Source: Orrella dioscoreae
Lineage (GTDB): Bacteria; Pseudomonadota; Gammaproteobacteria; Burkholderiales; Burkholderiaceae_B
Assembly: GCF_900089455.2 (NCBI RefSeq)
Contig: NZ_LT907988.1
Coordinates: 4,092,001 to 4,156,000, forward strand
Direction: 5' to 3'
Length of the DNA: 64,000 nt
Within the stretch, counting starts at the first letter, position 1, and each line of letters starts with the position of its first letter. Below the pieces are notes generated by a model. That model was not told where the DNA came from. It ran no database searches and worked only from the letters and a program-made list of their open reading frames with translations. This document shows positions 35,764 to 45,404 of the stretch, one piece after another. A program made the translations under genes and the position numbers.

Positions 35764-36189
35764 TCACAGGACCTTCAGGTAGGTCTTGCCCTGGGCCACG
35801 ACCACCCCGTCCTGGTTGGTGACCGAGGCGTCGAAGATGCAGGTGTTGCGCTCCTCCTCCTTCTCGGCCAGCACCAGGCGCGCCGTCACCGTGTCCCCCA
35901 GGAATACCGGCGCCTTGAAGGTCACGTCGTAGCGATACGACACCGCCCCGGGCGACGGCGCCTTGGCGGCCATGTGTCCCATGACCGTGGCCAGGAAACC
36001 CACCGACAGCGCGCCCTGCGCGATGCGCTTGCCGAACTGGGTGCCCTTGGCGTACTCCTCGTCCAGGTGCACGCCGTACATGTCGCCGACGATGCCCGCG
36101 AAGCCGTACACGTCGTATTCCGAGACCGTCTTGGAGAACTGGCTGCTGTCGCCCAGGGCATAGCAATCCATGTGCGCACGCCTGGCCAT
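35764..36189 (-). CDS. MaoC-like hot-dog dehydratase
   Basis: A 141-residue hot-dog protein. It has FAGIVGDMYGVHLDEEYA, a variant of the D-x-N-P-x-H motif with Met-Tyr-Gly in place of the Asn-Pro segment, and FGKRIAQGALSVGFL. The altered motif keeps Asp and His, so activity is likely. ATG 36189 overlaps the dctP stop (ATGA). It differs enough from the hydratase at 32172 to suggest a distinct step. Confidence 0.82.
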   Translation of the reverse strand: MARRAHMDCYALGDSSQFSKTVSEYDVYGFAGIVGDMYGVHLDEEYAKGTQFGKRIAQGALSVGFLATVMGHMAAKAPSPGAVSYRYDVTFKAPVFLGDTVTARLVLAEKEEERNTCIFDASVTNQDGVVVAQGKTYLKVL

Positions 36190-37169
36190 CACTTCGCCTC
36201 CTGCACGGCCTGGTACAGCGCCTGCCCATCGGGAATCTGCTTGAGCAGCGCCTGCACTTCTCCCTTCGTCGCCTCGCGCAGCGTGCCCAGCTCCGGCCGC
36301 ACCACGGTCACGCCAGCAGCCTGCATGCGGGCGATCGACTCGTCGTAGGACTTCTTGTAGTAGTCCCGTGCGTAGACCAGCGCCTCGTCGGCCGACTCCT
36401 TCAGGATCTTCTGCTGCTCGGGCGAAAGCTTGTCCCAACGCGCCTTCGACATGATCAGCAACGCGGGCAGATAGTGCACGCGCGTGATGTTGTAGAACTT
36501 GGAGACCTCGGAGAACTTGTCCATCACGAACTGGTCGGGCGAGGTATCGCCGCCGTCGACCACGCCCTGCTGCAGCGACAGGTACAGGTCGCCGTAGGCC
36601 ATCGGCGTCGGCAGCGAACCCAGCGCCTTGTACGCGGTCACGTAGCCCGGCGACTGCATGACGCGCAGCTTCATGCCGTTCATGTCGGTCTGCGACTTGA
36701 TGGGACGCGACGAGAAGACGTTGCGCTCCATGGCCGACAGGAAGCCCAGGCCCACCAGGTTGTACTTGGGCAGCATGTCGATGAACTGCTGGCCCACCGG
36801 GCCCGCCAGCACCTTGTTGGCCTGGTCCAGGTTGTCGAACAGATAGGGCACGTCGAAAAGGCTATAGGCCTTGACGGTGTTGACCATCGGCGCCTGCGCG
36901 GTGATGAACATGTCCAGCGCGCCGGTGCGGGCGGCCTGGATCATCTTCACTTCGCCGCCCAGCTGGGACTGCGGGAACAGGTTGATCTTCATCTGGCCGT
37001 TGGAACGCTCGGCCACCTTCTCGGCGAGCTTCTGGCCCGCGACCTGGTAGTGGCTGTCGGGCGCCAGGGTGTGACCCAGGTTGAACTGGACGTTCTGCGC
37101 GGCCGCCAGCGGCATCACGAGGGCCAGCAACGCACTGCCGGACGCGATCTTCAGGGTGGTCTTGAACAT
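36189..37169 (-). CDS. dctP: TRAP transporter solute-binding protein DctP
   Basis: A 326-residue periplasmic binding protein. The signal peptide (residues 1-24) ends LAAAQN. The mature part begins VQFNLGHTLAPDSHYQVAG, the DctP-family N-terminus. The carboxylate-binding Arg is expected in MNGMKLRVMQSPGYV. It captures an organic acid for the DctQM membrane pair. It follows dctM after 47 bases; the order Q-M-P is unusual compared with the common P-Q-M. Confidence 0.92.
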   Translation of the reverse strand: MFKTTLKIASGSALLALVMPLAAAQNVQFNLGHTLAPDSHYQVAGQKLAEKVAERSNGQMKINLFPQSQLGGEVKMIQAARTGALDMFITAQAPMVNTVKAYSLFDVPYLFDNLDQANKVLAGPVGQQFIDMLPKYNLVGLGFLSAMERNVFSSRPIKSQTDMNGMKLRVMQSPGYVTAYKALGSLPTPMAYGDLYLSLQQGVVDGGDTSPDQFVMDKFSEVSKFYNITRVHYLPALLIMSKARWDKLSPEQQKILKESADEALVYARDYYKKSYDESIARMQAAGVTVVRPELGTLREATKGEVQALLKQIPDGQALYQAVQEAK

Positions 37170-37216
37170 GGTTTGTCTCCTGTCTTGGTCTATCTTTCTG
37201 TTTTGTCGCCTGGCCG

Positions 37217-38488
37217 TCAGTGCATCCAGGTCGTCAGGGCCGGCACGTAGGTGATGAGGAGGATGTTGAGGATCAGCACGCCCAGGAACAACATGAGCGG
37301 GCGCATCAGCTGCTCCAGCCGCAGGTTCGCCACCTGGCAAGCGACGAAGAGGTTCACGCCCACGGGCGGCGTGACCATGCCCACGGCCAGGTTGACGATC
37401 ATGATGGCGCCGAAGTGGATGGGGTCGATGCCGAAGTGCAGCGCCGCCGGCGCGAGGATGGGCGCCAGGATGATGATGGCCGCCAGCGTCTCCATGACCA
37501 TGCCGATCAGGAAGAGCGCCAGATTCACCATCAACAGGAACACATAGGGGTTGTCCGACACCGAGGTCAGGAATTCGCCCAGCTTGTGCGGCACCTGGTT
37601 GACGGTCAGCAGGTAGGCGAAGATCGATGCGAAGCCCACGATGATGAGGATGATGGCCGAGGTCACCGCCGAGCGTCCGAAGATGTCCAGCAGGTCGCGC
37701 CACGCCAGCTCGCGGTAGATGCCCACGCCCACCACCAGCGCATACAACACGGCCACCACCGCGGCTTCCGTCGTGGTGAAGAAGCCGCCGTAGATCCCGC
37801 CCAGGATGATGACGGGCATGAGCAGCGCCAGCAGCGCATCCGCCAGCGCACGGCCGACGTTGCCGAGCCACTGCTGGAAGGTGATGCTATCGACCTGGTC
37901 GAAACCCACGACGCGTGCCCGGATCCACACCACCAGCATCAACGACAGGCCGATGAGGATGCCGGGCACGACGCCTGCCAGGAAAAGCGAGGCGACGGAC
38001 ACGTTGGCCGAGAGCGCGTACACGATCATCGGGATGGAAGGCGGCAGGATGGCGCCCAGCTCGCCCGACGAGGCCGTGATGGCGGCGGCGAAGTTGCGGG
38101 GATAGCCCTTCTTCTCCATCGACGGGATCATCGTCGAGCCGATGGCTGCGGTCGTGGCGGACGACGAACCCGACATCGTCGAGAAGAACATGGTGGAGAG
38201 CACCACCACCGATCCCAGGCCGCCGCGTACCCAGCCGACGATGGCGTTGGCCAGGTTCACCAGGCGCTGCGCGATGCCGCCGGCCTGCATGAGGTTGCCC
38301 GCCAGCACGAAGAACGGGATGGCCATGAGGCTGAAGGAATCGAGCGACTCGAAGACGCTTTGTGCCAGCAGGATCAGCGGCGTGCCCTGCACCTGCATGG
38401 CGAGCAGCGACGAGAAACCCAGCGAGACGGCGACCGGGATGCTGATGGCCAGGAAGACCGCGAAGCCGATAAGCAGGATGGAGGTCAT
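37217..38488 (-). CDS. dctM: TRAP transporter large permease DctM
   Basis: A 423-residue DctM protein with about 12 hydrophobic segments. Motifs include MSGSSSATTAAIGSTMIPSM and the ASSGELGAILPPSIPMIVYA loop, and the C-terminal half has GMVTPPVGVNLFVACQVANL. It catalyses sodium-coupled substrate entry with DctP and DctQ. ATG 38488 overlaps the dctQ stop by 4 bases. Confidence 0.93.
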   Translation of the reverse strand: MTSILLIGFAVFLAISIPVAVSLGFSSLLAMQVQGTPLILLAQSVFESLDSFSLMAIPFFVLAGNLMQAGGIAQRLVNLANAIVGWVRGGLGSVVVLSTMFFSTMSGSSSATTAAIGSTMIPSMEKKGYPRNFAAAITASSGELGAILPPSIPMIVYALSANVSVASLFLAGVVPGILIGLSLMLVVWIRARVVGFDQVDSITFQQWLGNVGRALADALLALLMPVIILGGIYGGFFTTTEAAVVAVLYALVVGVGIYRELAWRDLLDIFGRSAVTSAIILIIVGFASIFAYLLTVNQVPHKLGEFLTSVSDNPYVFLLMVNLALFLIGMVMETLAAIIILAPILAPAALHFGIDPIHFGAIMIVNLAVGMVTPPVGVNLFVACQVANLRLEQLMRPLMLFLGVLILNILLITYVPALTTWMH

Positions 38489-39120
38489 GGCTTTGCGCCT
38501 CCCAGGGCGGGCTGCGCATCGGTCTGCGCCAACGCGGTTTCGATTTCGTCGTCGATCGAGGCGTTGCGGATGTCCCGGCCATTCACCCGCGTCTCCAGCA
38601 TGAGCGCCAAGGTATTCAGGATCATCAGCACGCCCCCCACGACCATGGCTGCGTTCACGAACGCGAGCGGCAGCTCCAGCACGGGCGAGGTCTGGGACTG
38701 GCCGAACGCCAGCCATTGCCAGCCGACCCAGCACAGCACGCCATAGAAGACCACGGTCAGCCACAGCGAGAGGTACTTCAGCGTCCGGCCCAGTCCCTCG
38801 GGCAGATAGGTGATGAGCGCCTCGACGCCTATCAGCTTGCCGCGCCGGCAGGCGACGGCCGAGCCAATGAAGACGGTCCAGATCATCAAATAGCGCGAGA
38901 CCTCTTCCGTCCACGACGCCGAGATGTGGATGTCCAGGTGGCTGAAGACGAAGCGCACCAGGATGCCCAGGGTGACCGAAGCCACCATGGCCACCAGCGC
39001 CAGGCCGCACAATTTCACCAGCCAGCGATTGAGCCGGTCCATGCCGCGCAGCATGCGCCGGGCCGAGGAATGTGTGGTGGCGTGCTGCGCCGGGTTGTCA
39101 GGTTTTAGGGATGTTGTCAT
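38485..39120 (-). CDS. dctQ: TRAP transporter small permease DctQ
   Basis: A 211-residue four-helix membrane protein. The family motif SWTEEVSRYLMIWTVFIGSAVACRRG is present in the middle. It scaffolds DctM. The first about 28 residues and last about 30 residues are soluble, non-conserved tails. It starts 36 bases after the FAH-family gene. Confidence 0.9.
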   Translation of the reverse strand: MTTSLKPDNPAQHATTHSSARRMLRGMDRLNRWLVKLCGLALVAMVASVTLGILVRFVFSHLDIHISASWTEEVSRYLMIWTVFIGSAVACRRGKLIGVEALITYLPEGLGRTLKYLSLWLTVVFYGVLCWVGWQWLAFGQSQTSPVLELPLAFVNAAMVVGGVLMILNTLALMLETRVNGRDIRNASIDDEIETALAQTDAQPALGGAKP

Positions 39121-39156
39121 TTTCTTTGTTGTCTCCTTCCGTGGGCATGCCTGCCT

Positions 39157-40344
39157 CTACTGGGGATGTATGGGTGCTGCTTTCATGAAGACCTCCCGCT
39201 CCATCAGGTTCTGATAAAGCGCGCGCACGCCGAAGGTCCAACGCGGGATCTGCGTGGACATCTCGACGCGGTTGACGAGGGCGCCCAATGAGGGCGTGGA
39301 AATCGTGACGATGTCGCCGATGTGGTGCGTGAAGCCGGCCCCCGGCGTGCCGCGATCCTCGATGGGCGAGAACATCGTGCCCAGGAACAGCATGAAACCG
39401 TCGGGGTACTGGTGGTGGTCGCCATAGACCTGGCTGACGAGGTCCAGCGGATCGCGGCTGATCTGGCTCATGGGGCTGACGCCATGCAGGCGGAAGCCGT
39501 CCTCGCCCTCGATCAGCAGCTCCACCTCCGCCTGCCGCACGGTGTCCAGCGTGAAGCGCTCGTCGAAGAGGCGGATGAAGGGCCCGATGGCGCTGGAGCC
39601 GTTGTTGTCCTTGGCGCGCGACAGCAGCAAGGCGCTGCGGCCCTCGATGTCGCGCAGGTTCACGTCGTTGCCCAGCGCGGCCCCGCGCACCTCGCCACGG
39701 CTGTTTACCGCCAGCACGATCTCGGGCTCGGGGTTGTTCCACTGCGACGTCGGATGCAGGCCGATGTGCTGGCCGAAACCCACCGACGACATCGGCAATG
39801 CCTTGGAGAACACTTCCGCATCGGGGCCGATGGCCACCTCCAGGTATTGCGACCATTCGCCACGCCGCTGCAGCTCGGCCTTCAGCCTTGCGGCCTCTTC
39901 CGAGCCGGGCCGCAAGGCGGACAGGTCGCTGCCGATGGCCTCCTGCAGGCGCACGCGGATCTCCGCCGCCCGCTGCGCATCGCCGCCGGCGCGCTCCTCG
40001 ATCAGGCGCTCCAGCAGGCTGACCATGAAGGTGACGCCCGATGCCTTCACCGCCTGCAGGTCCGCCGGCGCCCGCAGCGTCGGCCGGGTGTCGTCACGCG
40101 CCAGGCTCGCGTCGATCAGCGCGCTGGCGGTTCCCAGGCTGGCGCCCTGCGCATGGCGCACGAATGCCAGGCAATCCTCGCGGTCCAGCAGGTCCGCCAT
40201 CGTGGGCGCCTGCCCGGTGATGTCGTACGCCTCGCCGCCGCGCACGATCACGGTGCAGGGTCCCGCATGGGGGCCGGGGCGCCAGACCCGTCCCACGAGC
40301 AGGGCCTGGTCGAGATCCGAAGGGAGACTGTTGATCGCACGCAT
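39157..40344 (-). CDS. Fumarylacetoacetate hydrolase-family protein (2-keto-3-deoxy acid dehydratase-like)
   Basis: A 395-residue protein whose C-terminal half is an FAH domain. Metal ligands are seen in NPEPEIVLAVNSRG and GNDVNLRDIEGRS, followed by KDNNGSSAIGPF. The length and long N-terminal half resemble XylX/AraD1-type 2-keto-3-deoxypentonate dehydratases rather than the short FAH isomerases, so a sugar-acid step is likely but not certain. It is the first gene of the operon with TRAP and CoA genes, with its own promoter and operator copy at 40384-40448. Confidence 0.84.
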   Translation of the reverse strand: MRAINSLPSDLDQALLVGRVWRPGPHAGPCTVIVRGGEAYDITGQAPTMADLLDREDCLAFVRHAQGASLGTASALIDASLARDDTRPTLRAPADLQAVKASGVTFMVSLLERLIEERAGGDAQRAAEIRVRLQEAIGSDLSALRPGSEEAARLKAELQRRGEWSQYLEVAIGPDAEVFSKALPMSSVGFGQHIGLHPTSQWNNPEPEIVLAVNSRGEVRGAALGNDVNLRDIEGRSALLLSRAKDNNGSSAIGPFIRLFDERFTLDTVRQAEVELLIEGEDGFRLHGVSPMSQISRDPLDLVSQVYGDHHQYPDGFMLFLGTMFSPIEDRGTPGAGFTHHIGDIVTISTPSLGALVNRVEMSTQIPRWTFGVRALYQNLMEREVFMKAAPIHPQ

Positions 40345-40383
40345 GTAAGGGTCGCCTAGGGTTGGGGTTGTGTGTCGGGAGAA

Positions 40384-40412
40384 AGTCTATTCACGAACCC
40401 CAGCTAGACCAA
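40384..40412 (-). promoter_or_regulatory. Promoter of the FAH-TRAP-CoA operon
   Basis: -35 TTGGTC (40407-40412), 17-base spacer, -10 TAGACT (40384-40389) on the minus strand. The leader would be about 33 bases. The 23-bp site ends 13 bp upstream of the -35, exactly as at the GH88 promoter. Confidence 0.6.
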
Positions 40413-40425
40413 TACTTTGTTTTAA

Positions 40426-40448
40426 TTTCCGTTATTTTGGAATTTCAG
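40426..40448. promoter_or_regulatory. Putative IclR-type operator, copy 2
   Basis: Matches the site at 31302-31324 at 19 of 23 positions, including an unbroken TTTTGGAAT block. It includes TTTCC and GGAA arms in inverted orientation. The position just upstream of the -35 suggests activation. Confidence 0.65.
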
Positions 40449-40517
40449 AAACCTTACCCGCGTGTCGCGCACCCGCACAAGCCAGGGTTTTTGCCCATGC
40501 CGCAGGTCGCCAGGACG

Positions 40518-40548
40518 AAAAAAAGGCCAGCGTGTCGCCACGCTGGCC
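40518..40548 (-). terminator. Intrinsic terminator of the gcv operon
   Basis: A perfect 10-bp stem (40525-40534 with 40539-40548) has a four-base loop. It is followed on the minus strand by seven T (40518-40524). It lies 28 bases after the gcvP stop. Confidence 0.93.
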
Positions 40549-40575
40549 CCTGACGGGAAAGACGAAAAGGGGGGC

Positions 40576-43431
40576 TTACGCGTCCGCGTAGGCCTCCATC
40601 GGCAGGCACGCGCACACCAGGTTACGGTCGCCATAGGCGTTGTCCACGCGCGAGACGGGCGGCCAGTATTTGTTGTCGCGCAGCGTGGCCAGGGGATAGG
40701 CCGCCTGCTGGCGCGGATAGGCGTGATGCCACTCGTCGGCCAGCAGCACCTGGGCGGTGTGCGGCGCGTTCTTCAGCACGTTGTCCTCGCGGTCACGCTC
40801 ACCGCGCTCGACCTGGGCGATCTCTTCACGGATCGCGATCATCGCGTCGATGAAGCGATCCAGCTCCAGCAGGCCTTCCGACTCGGTCGGCTCGACCATC
40901 AGCGTGCCCGGCACGGGGAAGCTCATGGTCGGCGCGTGGAAGCCGTAATCCACCAGGCGCTTGGCGATGTCCTCGTTGCTGATGCCGGTACGCTCCTTCA
41001 GCTCGCGCACGTCCAGGATGCACTCGTGCGCCACGCGTCCGTTGCGGCCGCTGTAGAGCACGGGGAAATGATCCTTCAGGCGCGTGGCGATGTAGTTGGC
41101 GTTCAGGATCGCCACCTCGGTCGCGCGCTTCAGGCCTTCCGCCCCCATCAGCAGGATGTAGATGTAGGGAATCGGCAGGATGCCCGCCGAGCCGAAAGGC
41201 GCGGCCGACACGGGCCCCACCGGCGTGTGCTCGGCCAGCCAGCCATCGCTGCCCACCGCGCCCGGCAGATAGGGCGCCAGGTGGCCGCGCACCGCCACGG
41301 GACCGACGCCCGGGCCGCCGCCGCCGTGCGGAATGCAGAAGGTCTTGTGCAGGTTCAGGTGCGACACGTCCGAGCCGAACTTGCCCGGCTTGGCGATGCC
41401 GACCATCGCGTTCATGTTGGCGCCGTCCAGGTAGACCTGGCCGCCCGCCTCATGCACCAGTTCGCAGATCTGCGTGACCTGCTCTTCGAACACGCCGTGC
41501 GTGGACGGATAGGTGATCATCAGCGCCGCGACGCGGTCGCCGGACTGGGCGATGCGCCGCTTCAGGTCTTCGATGTCGACGTTGCCTTGCGCGTCCGAGG
41601 CCACCACCACCACCTCCATGCCCACCAGCTGGGCCGAGGCCGGATTGGTGCCATGCGCCGAGGACGGGATCAGGCAGATGTCGCGCTGCGACTGGCCGTT
41701 GGCGCGGTGATAGGCCCGGATGGCCAGCAGGCCCGCATATTCGCCTTGAGCGCCGGAGTTGGGCTGCAGGCTGACGGCGTCATAGCCGGTGATCTCGCAC
41801 AGCGCGGCCGACAGGCGCTCGATGAGCTCGGCATAGCCGCGGGTCTGCGAGGCGGGCGCGAAGGGATGGATGTGCGCGAAGCCGGGCCAGGTGATCGGAA
41901 GCATCTCGGCCGTGGCGTTGAGCTTCATGGTGCACGAGCCCAGCGGGATCATGGTGCGGTCCAGCGCCAGGTCCTTGTCGGCCAGGCGGCGCAGGTAGCG
42001 CAGCATGTCCGTTTCGGATTGCACGCTGGAGAACACGGGATGCGACAGGATGGCGCTCTGGCGCGCCACGCCGGCGGGAATGCCGGGCAGGCCGTCGGCC
42101 AGCGCCAGCTCGCCCAGCGACGCGCCGAACACTTCCGCCAGCGCGGCCAGGTCGGCCGGCGTCACGGTTTCGTCCAGCGACAGCGACACTTGCGTCGCGC
42201 CGACCTGGCGCAGGTTGATGCGCGCGCTGGCGGCGGCTTCCAGCACGCTGGCCGTGCGCGCGCCGGTCTCCACGCACAGCGTGTCGAAATAGGTGTCATT
42301 GACCACCGTGTGGCCGGCAGCCACCAGCGCGGCGCGCAAGGCGGCGGCCTGCCCATGCACGCGTCGCGCGATGCCGGCCAGGCCCGCGGGGCCGTGCCAG
42401 ACGGCGTACAGGCCGGCCATGACAGCCAGCAGCACCTGCGCCGTGCAGATGTTGGACGTGGCCTTCTCGCGGCGGATGTGCTGTTCGCGCGTCTGCAGCG
42501 CAAGGCGCAGCGCGGGCCGGCCCTGCGCATCGCGCGAGACGCCGACCAGCCGGCCGGGCATGCTGCGCTTCAGGGCGTCGCGGCAGGCCATGAAGCCCGC
42601 GTGCGGACCGCCGAAACCGAAAGGCACGCCGAAGCGTTGCGCCGAGCCGATGGCGATGTCGGCGCCCCATTCGCCGGGCGCGGCAATGACGGCCAGCGCC
42701 AGCAGGTCCGTGGCGCAGGCCACGACCGCGCCTTGCGCATGCGCCTGCTCGGCCAGCGCGCGATAGTCGGCCACGCCGCCCAGGCTGTTCGGGTATTGCA
42801 GCAGCACGCCGAAGCACTCGGGCAGGCCTTGCGACTCGTCGCCTTCCACGATCTCGATGCCCAGGCCCTCGGCGCGGGTGCGCACGACCTCGATGGTCTG
42901 CGGATGGCAATGCCGCGACACGAAGAACACGGGGCTCTTGGAACGCGCGCCGCGGCGCGCCAGCGCCATGGCTTCGGCAGCGGCCGTGCCCTCGTCCAGC
43001 AAGGAAGCATTGGCGATGTCCAGGGCGGTCAGGTCGGCCACCATCGTCTGGAAGTTCAGCAAGGCCTCCAGGCGGCCTTGCGAGATCTCGGGTTGGTACG
43101 GCGTGTAGGCCGTGTACCAGGCCGGGTTCTCCAGCACGTTGCGCAGCACCACGTTGGGCGTATGCGTGCCGTAATAACCTTGCCCGATATAGCTGCGGAA
43201 GACCTCGTTGCGCTCGGCCAGCCCGCGCAGTTCGTCCAGCACGTCGGCTTCGCTGCGGCCCGCAGGCAGCGCCAGCGGCGCGTCCAGGCGGATGGCGGGC
43301 GGCACGACTTCGGCCACCAGCGCATCCAGGCTGGCGGCACCCACGGCGGCCAGCATGGCCTGCTGGTCGCCGCTGGCGGGGCCGATGTGGCGGCGGGTGA
43401 AGTCGAGGTCGGAATCGATGACGCGGGGCAT
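40576..43431 (-). CDS. gcvP: Glycine dehydrogenase (decarboxylating), P-protein
   Basis: A 951-residue PLP enzyme that decarboxylates glycine and loads the aminomethyl group on GcvH. The N-terminal half begins [14 protein letters not shown]. The PLP Lys is in [18 protein letters not shown], followed by the Gly-rich loop. Full length for the single-chain type. ATG 43431 is the family start; the extension to 43719 crosses gcvH. It is the last gene of the gcvT-gcvH-gcvP operon. Confidence 0.97.
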   Translation of the reverse strand: MPRVIDSDLDFTRRHIGPASGDQQAMLAAVGAASLDALVAEVVPPAIRLDAPLALPAGRSEADVLDELRGLAERNEVFRSYIGQGYYGTHTPNVVLRNVLENPAWYTAYTPYQPEISQGRLEALLNFQTMVADLTALDIANASLLDEGTAAAEAMALARRGARSKSPVFFVSRHCHPQTIEVVRTRAEGLGIEIVEGDESQGLPECFGVLLQYPNSLGGVADYRALAEQAHAQGAVVACATDLLALAVIAAPGEWGADIAIGSAQRFGVPFGFGGPHAGFMACRDALKRSMPGRLVGVSRDAQGRPALRLALQTREQHIRREKATSNICTAQVLLAVMAGLYAVWHGPAGLAGIARRVHGQAAALRAALVAAGHTVVNDTYFDTLCVETGARTASVLEAAASARINLRQVGATQVSLSLDETVTPADLAALAEVFGASLGELALADGLPGIPAGVARQSAILSHPVFSSVQSETDMLRYLRRLADKDLALDRTMIPLGSCTMKLNATAEMLPITWPGFAHIHPFAPASQTRGYAELIERLSAALCEITGYDAVSLQPNSGAQGEYAGLLAIRAYHRANGQSQRDICLIPSSAHGTNPASAQLVGMEVVVVASDAQGNVDIEDLKRRIAQSGDRVAALMITYPSTHGVFEEQVTQICELVHEAGGQVYLDGANMNAMVGIAKPGKFGSDVSHLNLHKTFCIPHGGGGPGVGPVAVRGHLAPYLPGAVGSDGWLAEHTPVGPVSAAPFGSAGILPIPYIYILLMGAEGLKRATEVAILNANYIATRLKDHFPVLYSGRNGRVAHECILDVRELKERTGISNEDIAKRLVDYGFHAPTMSFPVPGTLMVEPTESEGLLELDRFIDAMIAIREEIAQVERGERDREDNVLKNAPHTAQVLLADEWHHAYPRQQAAYPLATLRDNKYWPPVSRVDNAYGDRNLVCACLPMEAYADA

Positions 43432-43471
43432 GGCGGGTCTCGGGATCGGGAAAAGGGGAACGGCGGGAATG

Positions 43472-43494
43472 GCGGGCCGCGCGGCGCGGCCCGC
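43472..43494. repeat. Perfect 10-bp hairpin between gcvH and gcvP
   Basis: GCGGGCCGCG and CGCGGCCCGC pair across CGG. There is no T-run, so it is not a standard terminator. It may shield the 3' end of the upstream message or reduce gcvP expression. Confidence 0.6.
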
Positions 43495-43504
43495 AGTGAC
43501 GGTC

Positions 43505-43549
43505 AGGCTGCGTTCAGCCGGGCTGCGCTCAGCCGGGCTGCGTTCAGCC
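43505..43549. repeat. Three tandem 15-bp repeats spanning the gcvH stop codon
   Basis: Three head-to-tail copies of a GGGCTGCGTTCAGCC unit, with one or two differences between them. Each unit is itself a small inverted repeat (GGCTG/CAGCC). On the gcvH strand every copy carries an in-frame TGA, so the first copy supplies the real stop and the others act as spares. Copy number could vary by slippage. Confidence 0.75.
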
Positions 43550-43924
43550 CGCGTCGACGACGGCCTGGTAGCCGGCGGCATCCAGCAGCGCGCCGGTGTC
43601 GGCGGCGTTGTCGGGCTTGATCTTGAAGATCCACGCCGTGTAGGGCGCGCTGTTGATCTGGGCGGGGTCGTCCTGCAGCGAGTCGTTGAAGGCGACGATC
43701 TCGCCGGCAACCGGCGCATAGATGTCCGAGGCGGCCTTCACCGACTCGACGACGCCGGCGGTCTGGCCGGCAGCCAGGCGGGCGCCCACGTTGACGTCGC
43801 CCACGAAGACGAGGTCACCCAGTTGTTCCTGGGCGGGGTCGGTGATGCCGACGACCAGCAGGTCGCCTTCGGGCAGGATCCACTCGTGCGAGGCGGCGTA
43901 TTTGCGATCGGTGGGCAGGGACAT
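43544..43924 (-). CDS. gcvH: Glycine cleavage system H-protein
   Basis: A 126-residue lipoyl carrier. The lipoylated Lys is in [16 protein letters not shown] (near residue 64), in the usual Glu-Ser-Val-Lys context. It shuttles the aminomethyl group from GcvP to GcvT. ATG 43924 gives [15 protein letters not shown], the normal start. It is 65 bases downstream of gcvT. Its stop lies inside a tandem 15-bp repeat. Confidence 0.96.
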   Translation of the reverse strand: MSLPTDRKYAASHEWILPEGDLLVVGITDPAQEQLGDLVFVGDVNVGARLAAGQTAGVVESVKAASDIYAPVAGEIVAFNDSLQDDPAQINSAPYTAWIFKIKPDNAADTGALLDAAGYQAVVDAG

Positions 43925-43989
43925 GGATGGCTCCAGGTAAGGCAATGCAAGGAACCGCCGGCGCACACGGCCGGCGGCATCGAAGGGAA

Positions 43990-45090
43990 TCAGGAATGCT
44001 GGACGGGCTTGCCGTGGCGCACGAAGGGCAAGCCGCTGATGCGCGCAGGCACCCACTTGCCGCGGATGTCGACCTCGGCCAGCTCGCCGGGCTGGGCGCC
44101 GACCGGCAGGCGCGCCATGGCGATGGACACGCCCAGCGTCGGCGACATGGTGCCGCTGGTGATTTCGCCGTCGCCGTGCGCGGTGCGCACGGCCATGTGC
44201 GCGCGCATGACGCCGCGCTCCTGCAGTTGCAGGCCCAGGAAGACGCAGGGATCGGCATTGAGCTCGACCGCGTCGCGGCCGATGAATTCGCGCTCGGGGT
44301 CCTTCAGCGACACCGTCCACGACAGGCCTGCCTGGGCCGGCATGATGGACTCGTCCATGTCCTGGCCATAGAGCGCCATGCCGGCTTCCAGGCGCAGCGT
44401 GTCGCGCGCGCCAAGGCCGCAAGGGCGCACGCCCTGGGCGACCAGGTCGTTCCACAGCGTGGCCACGTCGGCGGCGGGCACCACGAGTTCGAAGCCGTCC
44501 TCGCCGGTGTAGCCCGTGCGGGCCACCAGCGTGTCGGCAGCCACCTGCGCGCCGTTGAAGGCGCCCAGGTTTTCGGTGGCGGCCTGCCATGCGGGGCGTG
44601 CTGCCCACACCCGGGCGCGGGCCTCGGGACCTTGCACGGCCAGCATGGCCAGGTCGCGGCGCGGCGTGATGGTCACGCCATAGGGATGGGTGTCGGCCAC
44701 CTGGCGCATCCAGGCCACGTCCTTGTCGGCGGTGCCGGCGTTGACGACGACGCGCCAGCGGTCGGGCGCGAAGAAATAGACGATCAGGTCGTCGATGACC
44801 CCGCCCTCGGGATTCAGCATGCAGGAATACAGCGCCTTGCCCGGCACGGTCAGGCGGGCAACGTCGTTGGCCAGCAGGTGGCGCAGGAAGTCGGTGGCCT
44901 GCGGGCCCGCGACATCGATGTTCAGCATGTGGGACACATCGAACATGCCGGCCTCGCGGCGCACGGCGTGGTGCTCTTCGATCTGCGAGCCATAGGCGAG
45001 CGGCATGTTCCAGCCGCCGAAGTCGACCATGCGGGCGCCAGCGGCGACGTGGACGTCGGCCAGGGGGGTGTGTTGCAGTGTTGCGGACAT
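43990..45090 (-). CDS. gcvT: Aminomethyltransferase, glycine cleavage T-protein
   Basis: A 366-residue folate-binding T-protein that forms methylene-tetrahydrofolate and ammonia. Landmarks are [19 protein letters not shown], the MFDVSHM motif and [12 protein letters not shown]. The Asp and Arg of the folate site are kept. ATG 45090 has CGGAG six bases upstream. It is the first gene after the glycine riboswitch. Confidence 0.96.
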   Translation of the reverse strand: MSATLQHTPLADVHVAAGARMVDFGGWNMPLAYGSQIEEHHAVRREAGMFDVSHMLNIDVAGPQATDFLRHLLANDVARLTVPGKALYSCMLNPEGGVIDDLIVYFFAPDRWRVVVNAGTADKDVAWMRQVADTHPYGVTITPRRDLAMLAVQGPEARARVWAARPAWQAATENLGAFNGAQVAADTLVARTGYTGEDGFELVVPAADVATLWNDLVAQGVRPCGLGARDTLRLEAGMALYGQDMDESIMPAQAGLSWTVSLKDPEREFIGRDAVELNADPCVFLGLQLQERGVMRAHMAVRTAHGDGEITSGTMSPTLGVSIAMARLPVGAQPGELAEVDIRGKWVPARISGLPFVRHGKPVQHS

Positions 45091-45165
45091 GCGGAACTCC
45101 GAACGGCGACTGCCGGATGATCGGTTACCGGCGCGCCGGGAAAAATCCCGCGACCGGCCAGGTGC

Positions 45166-45389
45166 TCCGCCCCTCTGTCCTTTTGCCTGAGAGTTGCCCC
45201 GCGGCAATGGCGGGTTTGCACCTTCGGCGCCCGGGCCGCGCGGCGGCCGGGTCTCTCCAGAGTGCTGTCCAGCCCACCGGATTGCGGTGGACAAGGCATG
45301 TTGCCCTACTGGGCCTGAGCGATTCCGGGCGAATTGCGCCTTCGGCGGCGAGCGGCCAAGCAGGCCACGCGCGCTCTCCTGCAACATGC
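45166..45389 (-). promoter_or_regulatory. Tandem glycine riboswitch
   Basis: Two aptamers on the minus strand, each with the core CCGAAGG. Aptamer I (45296-45389) is closed by a perfect 9-bp P1, GCATGTTGC with GCAACATGC. Aptamer II (45166-45272) has GGAGAGACC, GCGCCGAAGGTGCAAAC and CTCTCAGGCAAAAGGACAG, close to the class consensus. Such switches turn on gcv genes when glycine is abundant. The linker (about 23 bases) contains a 6-bp hairpin, CCACCG/CGGTGG. The stretch to gcvT (45091-45165) is the expression platform, with a bulged GGGA/TCCC stem-loop but no T-tract, so translational control is more likely than termination. Confidence 0.9.
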
Positions 45390-45404
45390 ATCGACAGCGG
45401 GCGA

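Noticed and set aside
43505-43549. A short CRISPR-like array
   Set aside because: The three units touch without spacers and no cas gene is present; this is a tandem repeat.
40462-43620. A 1052-codon plus-strand frame antisense to gcvP
   Set aside because: It mirrors gcvP codon by codon in GC-rich DNA, is His/Arg/Gln-rich and low-complexity, and shows no domain.
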